This document shows, one piece after another, positions 55,938 through 64,000 of a stretch of DNA of 64,000 nt (position 1 is the stretch's first letter; each line of letters starts with the position of its first letter). The notes below the pieces were generated by a model. It was given only the letters and a program-made list of their open reading frames with translations. It was not told the DNA's origin and ran no database searches. Location: positions 242,599,832 to 242,663,831 of the forward strand of contig NC_090319.1 in assembly GCF_040869045.1 (NCBI RefSeq), written 5' to 3'. The position numbers were made by a program, and so were the translations under genes. The stretch comes from Eurosta solidaginis. Lineage: Eukaryota; Arthropoda; Insecta; Diptera; Tephritidae.

Positions 55938-56895
55938 ACAATAATCACTTTCTATGGTTATAATGCCATATTAATTTAAATCTTAATTTAATTTTTAATT
56001 AAGTATTTCGATCGATTAGTTTAAACTTTGTACTTAATTATAAGAAGCAATTTTTTTGTAGGTATTCATACACATTTAAATACATACATACGTAAGTATG
56101 TACGCTAAAATGTACGAAATCCAGTAGGTATCACTTTTCATACAAACCAATCAAATAGAAACATGAATATTTTAAGGGTTGGTTATTTTTGTACAGGTTT
56201 TTGAGTATCACATCACATCGCCTGTAGTTTTAGTTTGGTTTGCTTTGTACATACTGGCATACATAGGTATATATACATATATAGATATGGAATTGTGTAG
56301 TTTCCGATGATGATGATTGCCGTTAATGATGAATTTGTTGCTGGCGTTACATAAGTGAGTTTTGCTGTGTTTGTTGTATAGGGTTTTGCTGTCGAATGAC
56401 ATTGGTTTGATGTTACGAGTACTTTTTTCATCCACTGATTGCGAATGGTGATGTTGATGCTGACAGTTACTGTGATTTATTAACCTCCGAACACATTTAA
56501 ACCATTGCTGTTGTTCCGTTTCTTGTTTTTCCTATTCTTCATATTGTATTTCAGCGGGGAAAAACACGCCTCTTACTAAAGAGCGGGTCATGTATGTAAA
56601 TCCCCAAATGAAAATATCTGCTCAAATGTACATGGTGACCAAAAAGTTTAAATACAAACGTTGTAATTTTTTTAGAACCAAGCTTATGATTTAACTTTTT
56701 TTGAAATCAAATATCGTTCCTATGACTCTTTAAATACTATAGGCTCAAATCTTTTCTGGTTCTCTAAACGATGGAGCCAAAGCGCCAGCTGATATTCAAC
56801 TTATTTTACAAGGCAGACAATTTTTGGCATAAGGAGGAATAATCACTTAGCAATTATCTTAAATGATGTTGAAAGTCAGAAGTTATTAAGATAAA
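55938..56895. other. No recognisable feature
   Basis: Two overlapping minus-strand frames near 56208-56435 are shadows of low-complexity sequence. No gene is supported. Confidence 0.45.
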
Positions 56896-57387
56896 AGTCT
56901 AGTAGAGGGGTCGACTGCTAATACGCTACCAATATCGAGAGGGGTATCAAAAGACGCGTATTAATCTCGCCAACAATAATCCGAAGGCGGAAAATAAAAA
57001 CTGTATCTCTGTCCGGAGATATTTGCAGTTGAAGTTGGCGACTTTCATGTGGTTGTTGTGCCCACAAAGAAAATGTGAACATAAGTGTTTCGCGCGGATA
57101 TAGTTTTGGTCTCCGAACCGGTGTTGGACCCGCCCAGGGTAATTTTCTATTATCGCGGCCGAAGACCGCCAATACAGAGAGGTGTTCTGCGCAAAAATAC
57201 TATGGATCCCACCCCCGGTTTCGGAGGGACCCGCGGGTCATTTTTCGGTTTTACCTTAATATCTTTTGAACGATTTAAAATTTTATTTTCCGCCTTCGGA
57301 TTATTAATACTGATGCCAAGACGCGTCGTTTGACACATCTTTCGATATTTTTGGACGTGTGTTAGCAGTCGACCACTCAGCTAGACT
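56896..57387. mobile_element. 492-bp MITE with about 90-bp inverted ends
   Basis: AGTCTAGTAGAGGGGTCGAC at 56896 is mirrored by GTCGACCACTCAGCTAGACT ending at 57387. The symmetry continues inward through acgcgt, aataatccgaaggcgg and aaaataaaa. The middle has G/C-rich patches (cccgcccagg, cccacccccgg). There is no transposase. A decayed copy is at 21565-21790. Confidence 0.7.
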
Positions 57388-58069
57388 GTTACCGTTATTA
57401 AAATAAGGATATTGAAAAAATTTAATTTTCGTAGGTTATTACGAAAGGATATAGCTCACTTCGTTTGAAAAACGACTTGGCTAGGTTAAGTTATCCAAAG
57501 GAGGTGTGACTAATAAAGCCCAACTATAAATAATAATAGATGTTGCACAAATTGTTTGAAATAAAATTTGAAAAGGGTTTACCATGACCTTTGTTTTAAA
57601 AGGGTTTTTATTTGATATACGAACTATTAGGACACCGTGTATATGTACATATGCACTCGCATTGATATGTAGGTACATAAGTATGAGTTAGACTGTTTGT
57701 TAAAAAAAACAGTTCTACAATTGTGTTAATTAATAGAAATTATTCATTTTATTTGTTATCTTTCCACCTTGCCTTTTTTTGCCTTTACGCCATTGTCAAT
57801 GGAAAAGGCTTCAAACGTTCTGTCCGACCAGACAAAAGTGACCACGCAGCTGTCAGTATGTACAATGTGCCAGGTTTAGTTATCAGTTAGCGTGTAATTA
57901 GTTAATTGACGCTAAAGTTCCTTTTTATACTAAAGGGAACTAATATAGGAATCTAAACAGATATTACGAAAAGTATTTAAACACCAAAAAAGTTTGAAAA
58001 AAAATTTCAAACCGAAAGCGTTCGTTCTATTGAATATTTTCAAAGCATGTAAAATGACGAAATAGAAGC
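57388..58069. other. No recognisable feature
   Basis: AT-rich; no supported frame or repeat. Confidence 0.45.
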
Positions 58070-58425
58070 AAGGTGCAATAACCTCCAAAGAGATTTTTTA
58101 TTTTAATACAAATTCTCCAGAAGATGTATGGTCCTGTCCGTGATGCCGACGGCGCGTATCGAAGGAGGTATAATGATGAGCTGTGTGAGCTTTACGCAGA
58201 CATAACGACAGTACAGCAAACAATACCTAAAGGCTTCACTGGCAAGGCCAACTTATGCGAATGGACGAAAACGCTCCGGCCAAGAAAGTATTTCAAGGAA
58301 GGGGGAGATCTCCACTGAGTTGGGAGAGGCAATTAGCATCAGTTATCGCGAAACAGAGAAAGCCGGCGAGACTTGTTGAGAAACTGCCGAAACCGCTTAG
58401 GCGGTTAAGCGCCAATTAATGTAAT
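58070..58425 (+). pseudogene. SINE tail followed by an RTE-like 3' end (subfamily B)
   Basis: At 58075-58100 the minus-strand SINE end (ggtgcaataacctccaaaga) is joined to an RTE fragment. The latter encodes GPVRDADGAYRRRYNDELCE, then a frameshifted remainder, and ends cgcttaggcggttaagcgcc then aattaa. Its closest relative in the window is 43025-43535. Confidence 0.6.
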
Positions 58426-58791
58426 GTTGGCTCTCTAGAAATATTAGAGCGAATTGGTATTATTTGCCATAAGCTGGATCTGATCAAAGGACGCTGTTAC
58501 ATATTGTACCCAGAAGTAAGCACTGTAATTACGTAAGGTGCAATCTCGATTTCTTTCGTGCTTAAATTAAAAGACATATTTTAAATTACCGACTCTACAA
58601 AAAATTGTGTTCTTTGTCTTAAAGTTTATTTCATGATTTTCTGTTTTATTATTAAAAAAAACCGAAAAGAAAATACCTTTTTTTTTGGTATAAAGTTTGC
58701 TTTCGTAATAGTTATAGTAACAATACTCATGGCGCTAGAGTTATAACTAAACAACGACCAGGTGTTTTGTACAAATGTAGAATACCCTAAA

Positions 58792-59520
58792 ATGTCGTCG
58801 CGAAAGTGTAGATATGAAGCTGATGCTTTTTGTTATATATGTAGGAAGTTTATTAAAGTTCGAGATATAAAATATGAATTAAATATATCTCTCATCCTCT
58901 GTGAAGCCTAGGAAGCACATTTTGGCTGTCCTGTTTGGAATCAAGACAAGACATGGGCTCCACATGTTGCTTGTAGGTATTGTAAAAGATGTTTGGAAGG
59001 TACACAAATTTTAATTAAATAGTAAATTAATTAAAGTAGACATATTGATTTCTCTTTCTATATTTTAGGTTGGTATCGAGGTGAGAAAAGATCTATGAAA
59101 TTTGCAACACCGAGAATCTGGCGAGAACCAAAAGACCACATTAAAGCCACATTTGCATTGTGAATCCGAGTAAAAGACGTAGAGGAAAAAATGCAAAACC
59201 TATCGAATATCCTGATCTTGAATATTCTTCTGCTCCAGTCGCACACGATCTGACATGATCAGTACCAGACCCACCGTAAAAATTATCGCAGAGAAGTGGC
59301 TCATCTCTTAGTTCTTATAAAAGCAATGCTGATAAGGAGTTTTTACCGACACCAGAACAACCAAAACATCATTTCATCATTACTGAAGACTTTAGTGATT
59401 TGATTAGAGATTCATATTTACCAAAAAGTAAAGCAGAGCTTTTAGGCACTTCTTCGAACAACGTTATCAAGGCCAATATAATGAAAACATGATGGGAGAC
59501 TATGGGGTTTATTAAGAGAT
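58792..59520 (+). pseudogene. Relic of an intron-containing cysteine-rich gene family
   Basis: Exon 1 (58792-58999) encodes MSSRKCRYEADAFCYICRKF, then a TAG stop at codon 44, then GCPVWNQDKTWAPHVACRYC. A 69-bp intron, GTACAC...TTTTAG (59000-59068), has consensus ends. Exon 2 continues GWYRGEKRSMKFATPRIWRE, a lost base near 59159 shifts the frame, and the text resumes as VNPSKRRRGKNAKPIEYPDL and later TEDFSDLIRDSYLPKSKAEL. The cysteine pairs (CYIC, CRYC..C) suggest a zinc-binding N-terminus. I know this pattern from a multi-copy family of uncharacterised proteins in arthropods and cnidarians. Its function is unknown to me. The C-terminal part is absent. Confidence 0.55.
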
Positions 59521-59631
59521 AGTACCTATGAACATTAAAGAAAAAGTAAAAGTGTGCACTTTTAAATCATTTTCCACTTTTTTGTAAGTTATTTCGATAT
59601 TAAAACTTAATAAAAATATTTATTTGAATTT

Positions 59632-60682
59632 GGTTTCCCCGCAAAACTTATACGGCTGTGCAAAATGACGTTGAGCAACACCATCAGCTCAGTCAGAATT
59701 GGGAAGGACCTCTCCGAGCCGTTCGAAACTAAACGAGGTTTCAGACAGGGTGACCCCCTATCGTGCGATTTCTTTAATTTGATGCTGGAGAAAATTATAC
59801 TAGCTGCAGAACTTAACCGCACTGGAACAATATACTATAAAAGCGTGCAATTACTGGCATATGCTGATGACATTGATATCATCGGCCTAAACACCCGCGC
59901 TGTTAGTTCTGCTTACTCCAAGCTGGAAAAAGAAGCGGTAAAGATGGGTTTGATGGTGAATGAGGACAAAACGAAGTACCTGCTGTCATCGAGCAAAGAG
60001 TCAGCGCATATGCGCCTTGGCAACCACGCTACTGTTGGCAGCCATAATTTCGAAATAGTAAAAGACTTCGTTTATTTGGGAACCAGCATCAACATTAGCA
60101 ACAACATCAGCACTGAAATCCAGCGAAGAATCAATCTTGCCAATAAATGCTACTTTGGACTAGGTAGGCAATTGAAAAGTAAAGTCCTCTCTCGGCGAAC
60201 GAAAATCATACTCTACAAGTCACTTATCGTACCCGTCCTGCTATATGGGGCAGAAGCATGGACCATGACAACAGCAGATGAAGCGGCTTTGGGAGTGTTC
60301 GAGAGAAAAGTTCTTCGAAAGATTTATGGACCTCTACGCGTTGGCGATGGCGAGTACCGAAGAAGATTTAATGATGAGCTGTACGAGCTATACGCAGACA
60401 TCAACATAGTCCAGCGAATTAAACGCAGCGGCTGCGCTGGCTAGGCCATGTTATGCGAATGAAAGATGATGCTCCGGCCAGGAAAGTGTTTCTATCGGAA
60501 CCCGCCTATGGAAGCAGAGGTAGAGGGCGGCCCCCACTCCGTTGGAAGGACCAGGTGGAAAACGATTTAAACTCCCTTGGTGTGACCAATTGGCGCCGGT
60601 TGGCGGAGCGAAGGAGCGACTGGCGCGCCTTGTTGGACGGCCATAACCGTTTAGACGGTTAAGCGCCAATTAAGTAAGTAAG
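59632..60682 (+). pseudogene. RTE-like LINE ORF2 3' part, 5'-truncated copy
   Basis: An 11-bp target duplication TATTTGAATTT (59621-59631 and 60683-60693) flanks it. The frame 59665-60444 holds KRGFRQGDPLSCDFFNLMLE, LLAYADDIDIIGLN with the YADD box, and VLLYGAEAWTMTTADEAALG. Loss of one A near 60420 shifts the frame; the end continues at 60453-60662 (RGRGRPPLRWKDQVENDLNS). Fingers and endonuclease are missing. The 3' end is GCGCCAATTAAGTAAGTAAG. It is the least damaged of the three related copies. Confidence 0.85.
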
Positions 60683-60767
60683 TATTTGAATTTTTAGATT
60701 TTTTGAGCTAAAAGGCTTCACAGATGAATAAAACTTATTTTTTGTTTATATTCATTTAAAATTTATT

Positions 60768-60848
60768 TGGTCGATATTTCGACTTAAATCTGAAGTCATC
60801 ATCAGGGACATGTGGATATGTCGCCTTACATTTATTTATTTATTTTAT
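60768..60848. repeat. Hairpin motif with hammerhead-like segments, next to a SINE tail
   Basis: The minus strand of 60768-60812 reads CCCTGATGATGACTT...AAGTCGAAATATCGACC: a CTGATGA core, a GACTT/AAGTC stem and GAAA. An extra T precedes the stem, so the fit to a hammerhead core is imperfect. Directly after it (60822-60848) comes a plus-strand SINE 3' end, cgccttacatttatttattt. Confidence 0.4.
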
Positions 60849-61506
60849 TTCTAACGGTTCTGATCTGGACTCTTTTTCCGGATGGTGCGCAGACAATTAC
60901 TTATTTTTAAATTCAAACAAATGCTGTGTTGTGTCTTATTCCATAAAGACAACTGCCACAAACTTAACTTCCAACTAAATTCTAAATCTCTTAATCGTTG
61001 TCAAGAGAGTAAAGACTTGGGTGTAATTTTTGACTTCAAACTCTCTTTTTGTAGTCACATTGATTTCGTTGTTTCAAAATTTTTTGCAATGGTTGGGTTC
61101 AGTAGACGTAAGACCAGTGACTTTAAGAACCCTATGACGTTAAAGGCACTTTATATATCCTTGGTCAAAAGTGGTCTTGGATATTAGTCAATAATATGGA
61201 ATCCGTTCTATGAATCTAACTCCTATAAAATTGAGAAAGTTCAAAAATAAAAAAAAAATAAATGCTTTACGTATGCTTCACTGGCCAGAGGCCTCCCATC
61301 ATTTAAAAGCAGTCAAAAATTGCTTGGTCTTCAGGCTTTGCATGACAGAACAACTTTTATCTTACTCATGCTTGCCTATAAAGTAATAAACTTTAGCACG
61401 AATTACTCTGATTTATCTACTTTGTTCATTCTATATATTCCACTGCGTGATCTTCGGCATAACAGATTATTTATCGAAATAACTCATAAAACGACTTAAC
61501 TTGGAC

Positions 61507-61768
61507 CAGTAGCGGATCGTGAGCTTGGCTGTGGGAGGAAATAGTATCGAAAAGTCTCATAAATTTTGTTTTTGTTTTTATAATAGCGGTATTCATGTAT
61601 AAATTGCCGTGCATCGTGAAATGCCAATATTAAGTATTGAACATTTGAATATTTGTTTTCTTTGGATATTTAAATTTTGTTCTGTAAAGTATTTGAAAAA
61701 TAAAATTTCTCGAACTTTTGAGGGGGAGGGGGCATGTCCCCTATTTCACCCCCGTAGATCCGCGCCTG
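61507..61768. mobile_element. 262-bp hAT MITE
   Basis: Ends CAGTAGCGGATCGTG and GTAGATCCGCGCCTG are an imperfect inverted repeat of hAT type. Flanks ACTTGGAC (61499-61506) and ACTAGGAC (61769-61776) are an 8-bp duplication with one change. The sister LINE copy shows the uninterrupted site ataactaggactatac (near 25150). No coding capacity. Confidence 0.85.
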
Positions 61769-61885
61769 ACTAGGACTATACATCTAGCAGATCGATTCAG
61801 TAGTGTTATTAATTTTAATAACAGCTTATATAAGTTTAAGCTTGAATTGTTTTCTATTTTTAACTAGTCTGTAAGAAAGCATGTA

Positions 61886-62316
61886 GTTATCGACATGTAA
61901 GAATTGAAGTAGATTATAGTAAGCGCAAAGCATTTATCAAACACCAAAGGCATGTCTCAATTGTGTGAATCGAATTTCAAGGGGTTGCGTTGCGCAACCC
62001 TCTCAAGGGGTTGCTTGCACAATATATAGCATCTCCAACCCAATTGTCAACTCACCTAACCGTGGCGAATCCTATTTAATTGAGAGCTCTGGCGACCCCA
62101 AGTTCCTCATGGAACTAGGGGTGGGGAGGGCGGGATGGCCTAGAAGGTTTAATGTGGTTACATAAATCGTACCCGAGATGGTCGAGCTAGTAGTACCTTA
62201 ATAGTGCTTTGTTACCGGAACGTACCGGATCTATATCCGGCAAAGGGCCATGAACATCGGTAACACTCCCCAAAGCCTTCGGGAAGTGTCTTTATCGTTA
62301 ATACAACAACAACAAC
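61886..62316 (+). mobile_element. Small retroelement with hairpin and (CAA)n tail, second copy
   Basis: It has the same insertion site and body as 25268-25652, with flanks AAAGCATGTA (61876-61885) and AAATCATGTA (62317-62326). The 3' stem ACACTCCCC/GGGAAGTGT has one mismatch. A short extra repeat of ggggttgc occurs at 61980-62012. Confidence 0.75.
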
Positions 62317-62355
62317 AAATCATGTACTTTTAGACTGAATGAATTAAATAAATAA

Positions 62356-62606
62356 ATAAATAAAATACGCGCACAAAGAAATGGCTAGTAATTCATATTG
62401 ATATTATTGACAGGTTGACTTAGCACATTTTTTTTAACAGCTGAAGACTTAGCACATTTACACATCATTGCCCACAGCACGCAAAAATGAAAAATTTAAT
62501 TTTTTTTTTTAGATCGATGTATTTTGAATTCAGTTTTAAAACTGTATTAAAATACAATTCTTCAAAAAAAGTAACTTAGCACATTTTCACATTAAGCTAA
62601 CGATAT
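62356..62606. repeat. 3' flank shared with 25694-25939, including the inverted end
   Basis: It matches the other copy through gcgcacaaagaaatgg, attgacaggttgacttagca, acacatcattgcccacagca and the terminal block 62571-62606 (acttagcacattttcacatt then aagctaacgatat). Confidence 0.7.
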
Positions 62607-62770
62607 ATGTAATACTCCAATATTGCTAATAGAAAATGCTCGCAATGTGCTTTGAATTCGGAATCAAAATAAGACGGCCTATATGTATATAAAATTTTTG
62701 TGATTATAGCAGCATAAGTGTGACAAGAAAAAATTAAAATTTAGGTTCATTTGATATTGAATACAAAAAC
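62607..62770. other. No recognisable feature
   Basis: Short unassigned stretch before the next repeat. Confidence 0.45.
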
Positions 62771-64000
62771 AACAAGTAAGGAAGGCTAAGTTCGGGTGTA
62801 ACCGAACATTACATACTCAGCTGAGAGCTATGGAGACAAAATAAGGGAATATCACCATGTAAGAAAATGAACCTAGGGTAACCCTGTGTGTTTGAATGAC
62901 ATGTGTATCAAATGGAAGGTATTAATGAGTATTTTAAGAGGGAGTAGGCCATAGTTCTATGGGTGGACGCCATTCAGGGATATCGCCATAAAGGTGGATC
63001 AGGGCTGACTTTAGAATTTGTTCGTACGATATGGATATCAAATGAAAAGTGTTAATGAGTATTTTAAAAGGGCGTGGGCCCTAGTTCTATAGGTGGACGC
63101 CTTTTCAAGATATCGCCATAAAGTGGACCAGGGGTGACTCTAGAATTTGTTTGTGCGATATGGGTATCAAATGAAAAGTGTTAATGCGTATTTTAAAAGG
63201 GAGTAGGCCTTAGTTCTATAGGTGGACGCCTTTTCGAGATACCGCCATAAAGGTGGATCAGGGGTGACTATGGAATTTGTTTGTACAATATGGGTATCAA
63301 ATGAAAGGTGTTAATGAGTATTTTAAAAGGGAGTGGGCCTTAGTTCTATAGGTGGACGCCTTTTCCAGATATCGCCATAAAGGTGGACCAGGGGCGACTC
63401 TAGAATTTGTTAGTACGATATGGGTATCAAATGAAAGGTGTTAATAAGTATTTTAAAAGGGCGTGGGCCTTAGTTCTATAGGTGGACGCCTTTTCGAGAT
63501 ATCGTCATAAAGGTGGACCAGGGGTAACTCTAGAATTTGTTAGTACGATATGGGTATCGAATGAAAAGTGTTAATGAGTGTTTTAAAAGGGAGTGGTGGT
63601 AGTTTTATATGTGAATGCGTTTTCGATATATTGACCAAAATGTGGATCAAGGTTACCCAGAACATCATCTGTCGGGTACCGCTAATTTATTTATATGTGT
63701 AATAACACGAACAGTATTCCTGCCTAGATTCCAAGGGCTTTTGATTTCGCCCTGCAAAACTTTTTCATTTTCTTCTACTTAATATGGTAGGTGTCACACC
63801 CATTTTGCAAAGTTTTTTTCTAAAGTTATATTTTGCCTCAATAAACCAATAAACCAATCCAATTACCGTGTTTCATCCCTTTTTTGGTATTTGGTATAGA
63901 ATTATGGCATTTTTAAAATTTTTCGTAACTTTAAATGAAAAAAAAAAAAAGTGGGCGTGGTCATAGTCGGATTTCGGCCATTTTTTACACCAACGCAAAG
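62771..64000 (+). repeat. Dispersed element F5 with a 130-bp array, runs off the window
   Basis: It starts AACAAGTAAGGAAGGCTAAG, has the hairpin gttcgggtgtaaccgaac, and an array with atatgg-type unit starts at about 63028, 63158, 63288, 63418 and 63548. After the array it matches the F4 copy up to gtgggcgtggtcatagtcgg and atttcggcc. It continues cattttttacaccaac, so it shows what F4 looked like at the gypsy insertion point. Confidence 0.75.

Larger units (their letters stand above)
60853..62355 (+). pseudogene. LINE (CR1/Jockey-like) second copy, with nested insertions
   Basis: Frame 60882-61187 reads LNRCQESKDLGVIFDFKLSF, then DFVVSKFFAMVGFSRRKTSD and TLKALYISLVKSGLGY before a stop. Later parts (61260-61500 and 61775-61865) carry the remaining RT C-terminus in several frames. 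It is split by a hAT MITE at 61507-61768 and carries the small hairpin-tailed element at 61886-62316. The tail is (AAAT)n at 62344-62366. It starts at the same point (ctaacggttctgatctg) as the fragment at 20829. Confidence 0.7.

Overview
This window looks like repeat-dense, gene-poor intergenic DNA from a higher dipteran fly (Brachycera). A tephritid fruit fly is my best guess, but the sequence does not prove it. The evidence is eukaryotic: AT-rich DNA, tRNA-derived SINEs, several LINE clades, Ty3/gypsy LTR elements, hAT and Transib DNA transposons, and a 69-bp GT-AG intron in one relic gene. I found no convincing intact host gene, no genuine tRNA or rRNA gene, and nothing prokaryotic (no operons, ribosome binding sites or CRISPR).

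Layout. 1-4060: a SINE fragment, a decayed RTE-like LINE and an internally deleted SINE. 4062-6548: a minus-strand LINE inserted in a dispersed repeat. 8247-13493: a foldback element split by a gag-bearing but pol-deleted LTR retrotransposon (8592-12080) and by a SINE (12542-12902). 13637-15752: a Transib relic, a relative of the RAG1 recombinase, with CACAGTGG ends and a later RTE insertion. 17255-19085: a SINE split by a hAT element. 20476-25939: a large region with inverted ends that holds LINE pieces, a hAT relic, another inverted-repeat element and a small hairpin-tailed retroelement. 26266-26870: a palindromic repeat. 27728-28598: a solo LTR with a SINE inserted at its end.

31010-39935 is the only apparently intact element. 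It is an 8.9-kb Ty3/gypsy retrotransposon (Osvaldo/Ulysses-like) on the minus strand, with two 1842-bp LTRs that differ by two substitutions by eye. It has one 1429-codon gag-pol frame with every catalytic motif present, a tRNA-Lys-type primer binding site that overlaps its start codon, and a small extra ORF downstream of pol. It sits inside an older dispersed repeat (29692-31009 and 39936-40862) that carries a 130-bp tandem array; a second copy of that repeat begins at 62771 and runs off the window.

41195-64000: more LINE relics, two solo LTRs (43586-44322 and 48714-49252), SINEs, a scrambled inverted repeat (46691-47290), a LINE RNase H domain (51187-52156), a complete foldback element (54301-55936), a 492-bp MITE (56896-57387), the relic of an intron-containing cysteine-rich gene (58792-59520), a 5'-truncated RTE copy with an 11-bp target duplication, and a second copy of the LINE cluster from 24.8-25.9 kb, split by a 262-bp hAT MITE.

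The parts work together only as a record of transposition. The nesting order can be read from target duplications and from uninterrupted copies of the same repeats elsewhere in the window. The points most worth a second look are the young gypsy element with its primer-site/start-codon overlap and extra ORF, and the Transib relic with its two-part, RSS-like ends.
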